Assembly: GCA_024180945.1 (NCBI GenBank)
Contig: JAKSGN010000007.1
Location: 1,736,001 to 1,800,000 of the forward strand
Source of the DNA: Macrophomina tecta
Lineage: Eukaryota > Ascomycota > Dothideomycetes > Botryosphaeriales > Botryosphaeriaceae
Direction of reading: 5' to 3'
Length of the DNA stretch: 64,000 bases
Positions 1 through 10,763 of the stretch are shown piece by piece. The notes beneath the pieces were generated by a model. That model was not told the origin of the DNA, made no database searches, and saw only the letters and a list, made by a program, of their open reading frames with translations. Positions within the stretch are counted from its first letter, which is position 1, and each line of letters starts with the position of its first letter. Made by a program: the position numbers and the translations under genes.

Positions 1-702
1 ATCATGCGTTGACGTCATGCCTCGGGGTACACACCGTCAACCAGGAGGCGCGCCCTAGCCAACAAGTGCGAGTGAATCGCACTCATTCTCTTGTCCGTCA
101 ACTTTTCCTCAATGCGATATTAGTGCAGACAGGCGCCGCAAGCAAAAACAGCTCTGATCGACTGATTTTGTAATCCGGGCCTGGTGCATATTTTCGTTCG
201 CTTTACTGGACGAACAATCGACAGCCGACTCTTTCCGGCGTTGGGTATCACATCAAAGTAATTTCGAACGGACGTCGGAGGAGATATTGTGACGTCCCAC
301 CGGTACCGCGGCAAGTCGAACGGCCATCAATATTCATCAGGAACATGGGCACGCATATAGGTCCCGGGAACACCGTCTCGGGCCGAGCTACGGTTGTTCG
401 GAAGGCGTACGGGAAGCCTTCGCGAGGCGTCGCAGAGAGGTGCTTTTTTCGTCTGTGACGCTAACCCTTCTCGCTAACGCATTCCTCCCGCGTTAGATGC
501 TCTGCATGGTACCATCGCGGAAACCTGCTACATTTTCAACTTCCTCAGTGCTTCTGACAAATCAACTTCAACATGCTGGCACTGTTGAGCTTTATTGCTG
601 CGCCGTCTACCTGCTTGGAGTGCGTTCTTTGCATCTGTTCCATGCTGGGAACTCGACTCCGTAACCGTTCCCCGAGTCCAAGTAATATACTCTGTTGCCA
701 AA
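1..702. other. Left-edge intergenic region
   Basis: No coding region is supported here. Short open frames on both strands have no recognisable domains. The last part is presumably the promoter and leader of the NmrA-type gene that starts at 703. Confidence 0.5.
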
Positions 703-1977
703 ATGACTAAGGTTTTCCTGTCTGTGACACGGAAACGATGCTGAAGGAAAGCCAATACTGATTTTCGTTTCCAGGACTGGCGCCTCTGGCTACATCGGCG
801 GCGAAGTGTTGCACACCCTCGCAGCCGCGCACCCTGAATACGAAATCGCCGCACTGAACAGAGACCCGAAAAAGGCGGATCAAATCACACGAGCATACCC
901 GAACGTCAAAATTATGTCCGGCAGCTTAGACGATGCCGCTATACTCGAACAAGAAGCATCGAAAGCTGACGTTGTCTTGCGTAAGCACCTTGGGAAACGC
1001 TCACTAGCCCCACCATACTGATCGTCACCCTCAGACCTTGCCGCCACAGGTCATCTGCCCAGTGTTGAATCTATATTCAAAGGATTGACCTCGTCCCAGC
1101 GCTCGGGACCGGGTGCGTCTACCCCGTTCCCCGCTCCCGCGGCGTCACGACGTCTCGACGCGATAGAAAAACTAACTTCATAGAGCCCATTGGCTCCAAA
1201 TCTCCGGCGCCAGCCTCCTCGGCGCTCCCGAAATCGTCAGCAAGACCTTTGGCGAGCCCTCCGACAAGATCTACAACGATCTTGACGGAGCGGAGGAGAT
1301 CCGTGCCCATATCCGCAAATACAAGAACCGTGTTGTCGACAATTTCATCCTCGACGTGTCCGGCAAGGCGTCCGGTGTCAAAACCGCGCTCGTTCCGGGT
1401 GCCATTATTTACGGTCCCGGCAGAGGCCCGGTAAATCAGCGCAGCATTCAAATCCCGGAGCTTTCGCGGATCGCGCTGCAGCGGGGGAAGGCAGTTCAGG
1501 TGGGGAGGGGGCTGAGCATCTGGGGGAATGTGCACGTCCAGGACCTCAGCAGCCTCTTCCTGCTTCTCGTTGAGAAGGCAGTGGCGGGCGATTCGTCGAA
1601 GTCGTACTGGAATGATGACGGTATCTATTTCAACGGTGTTGGAAACGATATTGTGAGCCTCCATTCGTTCTCGACCAGAAGTCTTTGCTCACCACATTCA
1701 CTTGCTGCAGTCTTTTGCAGAGATATCCCGCCGCGTCGCCCGGGCGGCGGTTGACAAGGGATTCATCAAGAACGAGGAGGTCGAGCAGCTCAGCGCGGAG
1801 GATGCTGACAAACTATCGCCACATGCAAGCATCGTTCTTGGCACGAATGCCCGCGTCGATTCTCGTCGGGCACGGCAAGTCCTTGGTTGGAAGCCGGTGC
1901 AGAGGCGCTTGCAAGATGAAATTCCGGAGACCTTGGAGGCAGAGGCTCGGCGCCTGGGCGTTACCTCAAAGGCTTGA
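703..1977 (+). CDS. NmrA-like / NAD(P)-dependent epimerase family oxidoreductase
   Basis: Five exons: 703..719, 775..980, 1035..1112, 1186..1652, 1711..1977, giving 344 residues with closed phase. The N-terminus reads M-T-K-V-F-L-T-G-A-S-G-Y-I-G, a Rossmann nucleotide-binding motif (GxxGxxG type) that only appears once the 55-base first intron is removed. A second strand-like motif, H-L-A-A-T-G-H, is rebuilt across intron 2. The C-terminal half (R-Q-V-L-G-W-K-P near the end) is typical of fungal nucleoside-diphosphate-sugar epimerase-like proteins. It is probably a soluble NAD(P)-binding reductase, epimerase or redox sensor; the substrate cannot be told. It converges with the P450 gene, with 143 bases between the two stops. 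The tiny 17-base first exon and the choice of acceptor at 1185 are inferred from frame. Confidence 0.82.
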
Positions 1978-2025
1978 GACCAGTAGTTACGCAGAAACTT
2001 CCTGGTCTTCCCGGAAGCTCTTTTT

Positions 2026-2060
2026 CTTTTCTTTTCTTTTCTTTTCTTTTCTTTTCTTTT
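2026..2060 (+). repeat. (CTTTT)n pentanucleotide microsatellite
   Basis: About seven tandem CTTTT units lie between the convergent NmrA-like and P450 genes. It is a simple repeat in their shared 3' region. Confidence 0.9.
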
Positions 2061-2120
2061 GGAGAGTTCAATTCATACAGTGTCCGCTCAAACCATCCAC
2101 AATCACCCTTTACCCTCTGC

Positions 2121-3795
2121 TTATGGAAGACCCTTCGCCTTTGAAAACTTTACCATTAGAGGCCCCTTATCCCAGAGCGAGAACGTTTTCTGATCATTCC
2201 AATTTGCGCTTTGCTCACACAGCTCCAGGTCGAAATGCCAGATGAGACTGGTTAATATCAACCGAATCTCGTGCATTGCCAAGCTGCACGTTTTGGTCAG
2301 CGCAGACACACCAGGAGCTTGATGCAATATTCCTTACTTTCTTCCAATGCAGTTCCGGGGTCCCACTGAGAAAGGCTGGAACACCTTTTTATCGTCCTTT
2401 GCGAAAATTGGGTCGCAGTCTGACAACCACCTCTCCGGCACAAAAGCGTCTGGGAGAGCCCAGTTGTGAGGGGAGCGGAAGGCGCAGTAGTGAAGTATGA
2501 ATGCCGTGGTCTTTATGGGAAGTCAGCGAATGGCTCACGAGTAGTAGGTAGACGTCTCTTACCCCTGCAGGCACAAATTTCCCACATATCTCTGCTCCTT
2601 GAGCCGGGGCAGCCCTGACCAAGGACTCTGGTGCGGCTGGATACAACCGCATCGACTCGTTAATAACCGCATTCAGATACGGTAAATGCGGCAGCTTCTC
2701 CAGCGTCATCTCATCCACGCTCTTGAAATTTCCGTAAATCTCCTCCTTCAACCTACTCAAGCGATCCGGATGCTTCAGCAGCAAATATACCATCCCCGAC
2801 AACGCCGTCGCCGTCGTCTCGGTTCCCGCAATCATAAACACACCCGCATTCGAATGCATCTCCGCCGTCGACAGCCTCGCCTTCTTCCCCTCCGCCTCCG
2901 CCTTCTCCTCCCTCAACACTAACGTCCAAATGTCCGGCCTGTCCGTCTCCTTTGCCAACCGGGCGTCCACCTGCGCCGCCGCATACCCCAAATGCTCCGC
3001 CCTCTTCCTCTTCATACTCTCCGGGATCAGGTACGGCATGAGCCGACTCGTCCACGGAAAATAATAGCCCAGGATCATCCTGAACGTCAGCATCTTAATC
3101 GCCACAAACGTCGTCCTCACCCACGGCGTGTACTCGGCCTTCTCGAGCAGCCCCAACGGCGCGCCAAACGCCAAGTCCGCCATGATGTCGAAGCTCGTGA
3201 AATTCAGCATGTCCACCACGTCCACCTCGCACCTCCCGTCCGCCCGCGCGCTCAGCTGGGCCAGCAGCGCGCCGACGTGCCGCAGCAGCAGCCCCTCCTG
3301 CTCCTTGACCGCGCGCTCCGAGAAGGCGGGCGCGAAGATGGCGCGCTGCCGCCGGTGCAGCGCGTCGTCGGCGATGCTGATCAGCGCGGGCGCGCCCGTC
3401 GGCGGCGCGGGGTTGGCGAGCGGGTCCTTGGGCAGCGGCGCGCCGGCGCGCGCGTTCGTGCCGTAGATGTCCTTCCACGCGGCGCTGGAGATGTAGCTGA
3501 GCTCGTTGGGGCTGAGGCGCACGACGGGCCCGTAGCGGGTGTGGAGAGCGTGGGCTTGGTGGAGGCTGTGGCCACGCCAGCGCGCGATGATGCGGGGGAA
3601 GGGGGTGGCGCGGTGGAGGAGCGGGCCTGGGAAGGAGCGGAGCGGGTGGAGCAGGACATTGTAGAGGACGTAGGCGAGGAAATAAGCGAGCTTGGGGTTG
3701 CGGTTTTAGTGGCGTGTTGCTGATTGGTAGGGAAGTGTTCCGGAGGAGGTGCTTCTGCTTACTGGTGCGATGAGGACGAGTTGTGCTACCGACAT
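2121..3795 (-). CDS. Cytochrome P450 monooxygenase (CYP65 / TRI11-like)
   Basis: Exons on the minus strand, 5' to 3': 3795..3763, 3690..2563, 2510..2338, 2283..2121; 498 residues. The short first exon gives M-S-V-A-Q-L-V-L-I-A-P, which joins L-A-Y-F-L-A-Y-V-L-Y to make the N-terminal membrane anchor, followed by H-P-L-R-S-F-P-G-P. Family motifs in order: Y-G-P-V-V-R-L-S-P-N-E, I-helix A-G-T-E-T-T, ExxR (E-S-M-R-L-Y-P), P-E-R-W, and the heme-binding loop F-S-V-G-P-R-N-C-I-G-R, with the cysteine that ligates the iron. All key residues are present, so it should be an active ER-bound monooxygenase. The general look matches the benzoate-hydroxylase/isotrichodermin-hydroxylase group, but the substrate is unknown. 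It is divergent from the sulfotransferase-like gene (shared 644-base promoter region). Confidence 0.9.
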
Positions 3796-4439
3796 GGTGG
3801 ACACTTGCGAGTCACTTCGGGGAGAATGCCTTGATGTTGCCAAGAGAATAGGAATGAAAGGTCCAGGGGGGACAAGAACACTGGCGAGTGGATGGGAGAG
3901 AATAAGACCGCCCGGCTTATCATCCAACACAAATTGCGAGTCGGCGGTAGTCATCAGTGGCAAGCTCCTCATGCCTTTTTAACTACGGGAAATGCGGAGG
4001 AAACGCTGCCGGAGAGCACGACTCAAGCCGCAGGCGCTGATTGATATGGACACATCCGGCGTGGAGACAAAGCGTCGGTTGACACAAAAAGCCAGCATCG
4101 CCATGACTCTTCTTGATGCTCTTATCACGATAAAGCTCCCATATCAAGCAATCTTGCGGGTGGGCGCCGGCGTGCCTGACGCGGTCTGAATCATTTATCA
4201 ACAGCTCGGCAAAATGCAACCCGTCGCTTTTCCTCTCCGGGCAACTCGCACGAGTCGTGTGGCCGCCCTATCATGCCCAGTGATGGAGCGCCAGAACGCG
4301 CCATGTCATGGCCCGGAAGCTTTGGCCGTACGTGCGGAGCTCTTAAAGCCAGTATTGTTCAATCTGGACAACGCCTTTCCCATCGGACCATCCTTTGCGC
4401 ACGCTATTGTCTATCACGAGCACGGAAAAGGCAACGGCA
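3796..4439. promoter_or_regulatory. Divergent promoter region, P450 / sulfotransferase-like
   Basis: This 644-base gap separates the starts of two divergently transcribed genes and must hold both promoters. No specific binding site could be assigned. Confidence 0.4.
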
Positions 4440-5472
4440 ATGACACAGGAAAAGAAGGTCATTGGTGACCGCAGGATTGTCAGCACCAACATCGACCGGC
4501 GGCAATGCAAACGCGTGGTCCCTATGAAAGTGCTCTGCCTCGGCCTGTCCCGAACTGGGACCTCATGTACGCGTCCCCTTGCGTTCCGCTAGAAACGCTC
4601 ACACTCGAATGCACACACCTGAAGAATGCCCAGTAACTAAATCTTACAGCTCTCCGACAGGCTCTCCTAGATCTCGGCTACTCCGACGTCTACCACATGG
4701 CCTCTGCCATGAACGAAAATCCCAAGGACTGCGAGATGTGGATTGACGCCTACAAAGCCATCAAAGACGGCCAAGGCACCTGGGGCCGCAAAGAATGGGA
4801 CCAACTCCTCGGCCACTGCATGGTGCACCCACCCCTTCGTCCCCAACCCTCACATGCCATCTCGTCCTCCACGCTCTCAAACTGACGAAAAGATCCCCTC
4901 AAATCTTCCAGGCCGTGACTGACAACCCCTGCATCACCTTCTCGCGCGAACTCATCGCCACCTACCCGGAAGCCAAAGTCATCCTCACCGTCCGCGACAA
5001 CGCCGACGCCTTTTACAAATCTAACATGGAGACCATCTACGCGTACGGCTACAAGTGGCTCGCCTACCGCGGCCCACTCGTTGCCTTTTACCGCTGGCTG
5101 CAAGGGCCGCGGCCGCTGCGCCTGCAGATGCTCGCGCGGTGCTGGCACGACGCCGGCTACCTCGATTTCCCGGAAAGGGGGAAGCAGATGTACTACGAGC
5201 ACAACGAGATGATAAAGAGTCTGGTTCCGGCGGACAAGCTGTTGGTGTACAATCCGAAGGAAGGGTGGGGGCCGTTGTGTGCGTTTTTGGGCGAGGAGGT
5301 CCCGGAGAGGCCGTTTCCGAAGGTCAATGATATGGAGACGACGAGGCAGAATGCCGAGTTTGGTGAGAGGATGTTTATGATGCTGGCGGCAGTGAACGGG
5401 CTGAAGCTATTGGCGAAGGTTGGGGCGGTCGCTGCGGCGGCGTACGTGGTGGCTTCGAGGTTGCGGAGGTAG
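4440..5472 (+). CDS. P-loop sulfotransferase-like protein (fungal Sulfotransfer_4 type)
   Basis: Three exons: 4440..4566, 4650..4822, 4912..5472; 286 residues. The 5' PAPS-binding P-loop, G-L-S-R-T-G-T-S-S, is split by intron 1 and is exact after splicing. Further marks are the A-V-T-D block, Y-P-E-A-K-V-I-L-T-V-R-D and a C-terminal hydrophobic tail (about residues 262-284, L-L-A-K-V-G-A-V-A-A-A-A-Y-V-V-A-S-R-L) that could be a tail anchor. Fungal members are often mis-annotated as NAD-dependent epimerases. Substrate is unknown. The start at 4440 is the first in-frame ATG; an ATG at 4527 directly before the P-loop is an alternative. It converges with the CVNH gene, 76 bases apart. Confidence 0.85.
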
Positions 5473-5548
5473 TGAGAGGCCGGCGATTCGATAGTTCAGG
5501 GAATGACATCAGGGGCCTTGCAGGGCCGACTTGATCTGTGCGTCCTCC

Positions 5549-7015
5549 TCAGAATTCCAGCAGGCGTCCCATTGGATCTCCAGAAAGCTCTGACCTCAAT
5601 CGCAAGGCATCGTTCAGGATAATCCGTCCTTCCTCCAGCGTTTGGCTATACTGGAATGCCGTTACAGCATTTGTCTCCGCTTTTCGTAAGTTCAGAGAAA
5701 AGCTGGTCATGCTTCTTTTGAGCTGGTGTATCCCGGTCTCGAAATGTTTCAGATCTGTGGCCAGCTTCTCTGTTTGTTGCCGTAGAGCAAAGCACTTGTC
5801 CTTACTCGCTTTCGCGGTTTCGATGCTTTGCTCAAGTCTGCTCAATAGAGACCGCTGATTTTCCTGAACGCCCTTTGCCTGATCGATCTTCTCTTTAAAC
5901 GCGTCTCTTCTTTTACCCCAGTCTTCTCTTTCCCCTGCTGCGGTACTGCTTCGAACGGTTAATTCATGTGTCCTGGCCTTTGCTCGGAGATCCTTACACT
6001 GCCAATGGTATGAAGATGAATGGGAGGATGGCGGACGCCTGTGGATGTCAGCTCAAGGTAAGCGGGCTTGGAGATCTGCGGCTCTGCTTACCACCGAGAA
6101 CCCTATCGTTCGACCATTCGCTGCATCTGCTTCTTGTCTGGCTTTTTCTTCGGCTTCTTCATTGAGGTCTATCTGCTTCTGGAGTGATTCCAGATGTTCT
6201 TCCGTCCGCAGTCTCCTCCGCTCCGTCTCTTTCATCTCTTTTGCGATCTTTTCTTCTGCTCGTTCAATTTCGGCGGTGGTGTCATGAAGCTGTGTGTGCT
6301 GGAACTCCTTAACCTTCTGGCTGCCGCTAGCTACTGCGTCTTCTACTTGCGTCCATTGTCTCAAGCTCTTCGTAAATAGAGTGTTGATGTAGACGGCTTG
6401 ATGTGAGATTGTGTGGGACATGTCAACTCTGGCATCTCTGAGGGCATGCTGGGTGTCCTCAATGCCCTGAAATGCGGCACTGATTGATGAGAAGGCTGCG
6501 CTTGCGGGTTCGGTGATGCTGCTGCGAATGCTGGCTTGGAGGTCTCTGGCGGACGCTTCACATTTTTCGACCAAGGCTTCCAATTCTTCGGTAGTGTTGT
6601 CTCCCACAGACGGAAGGAATACATCAATCTCACTAAGCTCTGCCAGTTAGCCCGTCCCCTGAGGATACAAGGGCCTGGATGCATGGCACGTGACCGGAAA
6701 CACTCACAAACACAATTCCCCGTCTTGATTGCTGATAAAAGCATCTAGCTCAACAGACGCATCTTGCCAGCTCCCATCTCTTTTCCTCAACGTTGCGCGC
6801 AGCAGTGAAGCATCCTCTGTCTGTTCCAAGGCAATGTCCTTGGCAGTCATGGAAAAATCCCGGTCTCCAAGCATGAAACTGCCGTCATTATTACCCAGAA
6901 AGTCATTCAGTCTGATACTAGACTCTCGCCACTCTCCGTTGCATGCTCGGCATTTCGCTGACAGCAAGGAATCCTCCGATATGGCTATGGTGCTCGATGA
7001 TTTTGTGAAGGACAT
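5549..7015 (-). CDS. CVNH (cyanovirin-N homology) domain protein with long coiled coil
   Basis: Exons on the minus strand: 7015..6708, 6632..6092, 5998..5549; 432 residues. Residues 1-102 read as a CVNH domain with two internal repeats: the first has C-R-A-C-N-G-E-W-R-E-S-S-I-R-L-N-D-F-L-G-N-N-D-G and the second has R-D-G-S-W-Q-D-A-S-V-E-L-D-A-F-I-S-N-Q-D-G. CVNH folds in fungi bind glycans and normally stand alone or with LysM. Here the domain is followed by about 330 residues of helical, charged coiled coil (for example E-R-A-E-E-K-I-A-K-E-M-K-E-T-E-R-R-R-L). There is no signal peptide or membrane segment, so it is probably cytosolic. The gene is divergent from the helical protein at 7730, which shares its coiled-coil style. 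The intron 1 acceptor (after 6633) was chosen by frame; neighbouring AGs give stops or the wrong frame. Confidence 0.78.
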
Positions 7016-7729
7016 TGTCGGAAACGGGAAGGACCGGAGAACAAGAAATGAAAATGCCCAAGATCAGCGATGGACAAGGGAAAACAACTACCGGCGCAAG
7101 AAGTCAGAACGGCGAGCAAACATCAGGGTAGATGAGCTGTACGTCAAGTCGACACAACCCCTTTGTACACGTAGGTTATCATGTGGCATGATCGACGACT
7201 ATTGAAACAGGGGCCCCACCCACGGACACGTCCCGTCCATTGAACCATCTACGCTCGACGAACGCTGCTCAGCCTTAATGCGCTCCGGTGTTCGGAAACC
7301 AGCCGCATTGCCTTTGCCATCACAATTTCTTGCGAATTTCCGCCACTGGATAAGGAAAAAAAAAATTTCAATTTCCGGGTCATACAAGACGTGGCCTTAT
7401 CGACTCACCGCCATTTCGTAGTGGTGTTTTCTGCAGACCTGCAAGTAGCCGTGTGCTGCTGCGGACGCTCTGAACCTGGCGGTCACAGTGGAGTGAAGTC
7501 GTGGCTTGCCGCATGGACGTTCCAAATCCTGAATCCTGGGATTGTTTCGGGTATTGATGCATCATCCCATTGGCTGCATGAAGCGCAGACGCCCAGCGGG
7601 ATCTCAGCATCTTCAAGAGACTCCACATGACGTGAAACGTGACATTGCTTTTCTAACTTATGTGAAGAGAGCTGACGCCTGCCGTTGCCACCAACTGGTC
7701 CTCCCTATGATAGCCGGGCGGATCACACA
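7016..7729. promoter_or_regulatory. Divergent promoter region between CVNH gene and helical partner
   Basis: A 714-base gap between two opposite starts. No separate gene is visible, and an A-rich run lies near 7357. A shared control region is plausible but is inferred only from layout. Confidence 0.4.
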
Positions 7730-10290
7730 ATGTCTGAGACGCAACACCCAACACCTACTTCTTCTGACCACGCACCGAATGAAAAAATGGCCACTGACGT
7801 CGAGAAGTACGAACGGTTGAGAAGACTGGAAGCAGCGAGGACGGGCGCACAATTTTCGCAAGAGATATCTGACAGTCTGATCCGGAGCCATGACTGGGGG
7901 ACATTGCTGAGCGCTGCACCGTTGGCGCTCGGATTCGTTGGCTCATGCCAAGTCGTTGCCTCATCACCTGTGGCCTCAGGGCTGAAGCTGAAAAAGCCCG
8001 CAGGCGGCTTTACTCATCTCCGGTGGGGCCCGAAATCCCACAAGCGTTGCAATGGCGCTATGCTTACAGTGGAGCCAGATATGAGTCCCTCCAGGCGAAC
8101 CTGGTGTTCCTCGCAGACACCGGCCGCAAGACATTTCTGGAGACCGAGACACGCATGGACAGGCTGGTCATGCACTCCAAGTATCTATTTTCGGAAACGG
8201 GAGCCGTAAATGCCTTGCTGTCTTGTGGAAGACAGTCACAGTACCGACTGATATCGTCAAGGTCAATAGGATCGTAGATGCCCTCCATGATGACGCAAAC
8301 GCAAAACAAACTCTCCCGGGCTGCATGAGCGCACTTCAGTCAACGGTTGGTGAATGTGAGGGTCACCTCCAGGCAATTGAGGCCAGCTTCGAACACTGGC
8401 TGGATATAGCACAAGAGCTCAGCCAAGTGGCCACTGAATCCGAGCAAGACACCATCAACGAAAGCCATGAGAACCAGCAAAATCTCCAGTCTCAAGAGCT
8501 TCGTAGGACATACGCGGAGAAAGAAACGCAGAGAAGGGAAGATGCAGTGAAAGAAGCACAGAGACGAATGACACTGGCTGAAGAGGCGTTCAAGCAAGCT
8601 TCCAAAAACATACCCTCAGGTAATGCTCTGCTACGTAATCTTCTATGTTCTAGCTCTCTGACAAATTGTTTTCAGCTTGGGATGCTCTGGGCCTGGCCGT
8701 AGTGGACGGCCTTAGCCAAAGTGTCTTCACCATCGGCAGCGCTCTCGTGACAGCTATCTCGCCCACCAAATACGTGGCGCTGGGCCACTCTGTGCTGGGG
8801 GCGCTGAAAGCGGGTATCATGGGCGAGAAGCACGACCATACCCAGTACTACCATCCAAAATCCGTAACAGATTGCCCAAACAACGACGACCCAGCCCTTG
8901 TTCACCTCGACAACATTCAGTCCTACCTCTCCCTCCTCTCCGCGATCACCAAGGACGGAATGCCCAGTACATCCCAGCAGAACGGCACAGCACCGAACGA
9001 CTCCCCCGGTACCATCCGCACATTCTTCCTGATAATCGACCAAGAACTCCCCAAAGACGCCGCCCCGGGCACCTTCTCCTATGACGGCAAGCAAATCATC
9101 CACGCCGCGCTTGAAATCCTCGACGAGCTCATCACCGCCACGGCCGCGCAAAAAGAGCTCTCCAGCACGCCGACGGCGCCTCTCCCCCGCGCCTCCTGGC
9201 ACCGACGCATCGCCTCCCTCCAAGCCCGCACCGCCTCGCTCATCGCGCGGAAGGACAGCATGGCCGGCCTGGCTGCCGGAGCGCACGCTCCACGCCTCCA
9301 AAACAAGCACAACCACAACCACCACCGCGCCTCCAAGGCGGGCCCCACCAACCCCTCGATCCTGCGCACCCAACTCGACCGCGCGTCCGCCGCCTACGCC
9401 AGCACGGCGGCAGCCCTCTCCGCGCAGCGCACCGCGCACGACGCCGCCGTCGCGCGGCTGCACCACAACCTTTCGCTCATCAACTCGATCCGGGCGTCCA
9501 TTGGCACGCTGCAGGCGTCTTCGCTCACACTCGACGCCATCATCCGGATCCTGCGGGCGTCCATCGCGGCGCTGGCCGGCTTGAAGGCGCAGATAACGCA
9601 TCTGCTGCGCTTCTTCCAGGGCATCGCGGGCATGGTCGAGTTCGCGGCGCGGGGGCCGTGCCGCGACCTGCTGTCAACACTCTCCTCCGCAACGCTCCAA
9701 GACGGGGAGACGACGGCGGCGGCGTCGCTCGCCGGCGTGACGTACCCCGACTTCCAGAAACAGCTGCTGCTCAACACGGCCCTCATGATCCGCGGCTACT
9801 TTGGCGTTGTGCACGAGATCGCGCGGTTGTACGTGCGCATCTCGCGCGAGTACATCGTGCCGGGCGTTGACCTGGTCGACGGGTTGGGGCTGTCGCAGTC
9901 GCAACAAGGAGGAGGAGACGATGTGACGCACCAGCGCACGCGGCAGTTGCAGGAGTACCAGCGCGGCGCGGTGCATGCGATACGTGCGTTGGCAGAGGAG
10001 AAGCAGCGCGCGCTGCTCGGGCGGACGGAAGAGCGGGTGGCGCGGGTGCGGGAGGCGGTTGGGCAGTTGTCGATTCCACTGGAGGAGGCGGAGAAGCAGC
10101 AGCGGAGATTGTTTGAGGAGGTCGTGGCGGAGAGGGAAGAGGCTGCGGCAAGGGAGGCGGAGGAGGAGTGGGATTTCGTTGACGCTACGGCGAGGTTGCT
10201 GGTAAGTGTGAAGAGGCCTGCAGCATGAAGATTCAGGAAGGAAACACACTAATATCAACGCAGCCCGGAGGTCTCAGTGAGAACCTCTGA
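7730..10290 (+). CDS. Large helical coiled-coil protein with central hydrophobic segment
   Basis: Five exons: 7730..7920, 7980..8205, 8262..8619, 8676..10201, 10264..10290; 775 residues. Introns 2-4 have good donors (GTAAAT, GTAATG, GTAAGT) and branch points. The intron 1 donor, GTTGGC, is weak and was set by frame. The N-terminal 258 residues are helical and end in a charged coiled coil (K-E-T-Q-R-R-E-D-A-V-K-E-A-Q-R-R-M). Then comes a roughly 50-residue Gly/Ala-rich hydrophobic stretch (about 259-310) without charges over most of its length, and then another long helical, Ala-rich part with more coiled coil. The last exon adds only P-G-G-L-S-E-N-L. No family was recognised. The helix-hydrophobic-helix plan resembles alpha-helical membrane-inserting proteins, but this is a resemblance in design only. 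No signal peptide. Confidence 0.7.
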
Positions 10291-10763
10291 TCATATTCTC
10301 ATTGTGACGAACAGTGATCACGCCCAGGCCCCAAGGATGGGAACAGAGAGATGATCGAGGCAGATGAACATAGACAGAGCCAGCAGCCTCAATTATCAAG
10401 CTCTGTGGACAGCATCAGCTATACTACCAATGAAAAACCGGAACGAATCTTGTCAGCAAATGAGCCCATAGATAATCACTTTGCGTGAAACCGGCCATGT
10501 GCTGCCTCAGCGCGGTTAGCCGATGAATTCCCGTGCCAAAATATCTATCGAAAGCAGAACGCCAGAGTAAAAGCATTGGTTAGGTCGGAGGTAGAAGAAA
10601 AATAGAGCCTGTATTGTGATGAACAACTCACGATTAAACCAATTGAATCAAATGCACAGGGATGAAGGTCTCATCCTCCTACACAATGAGTCGTGCCGAC
10701 CCACTCTCCAAACCCAAAAGACCAACACTTCGCATTTGCGTCTTCTTGCCTTTAACACCCAAA
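10291..10763. other. Intergenic, convergent 3' ends
   Basis: About 470 bases between the end of the helical protein and the end of the minus-strand disordered protein. It probably holds both 3' UTRs. No gene or repeat is seen. Confidence 0.5.

Noticed and set aside
8672..9601. A 309-codon minus-strand open frame
   Set aside because: It is an antisense shadow of the large exon of the helical protein in GC-rich DNA, with no recognisable motif.
10202..10228. Reading the helical protein straight to the stop at 10,228
   Set aside because: A perfect GTAAGT donor, a CTAAT branch point and a CAG acceptor give a short last exon ending at 10,290, which is the better model. The unspliced reading remains an alternative.
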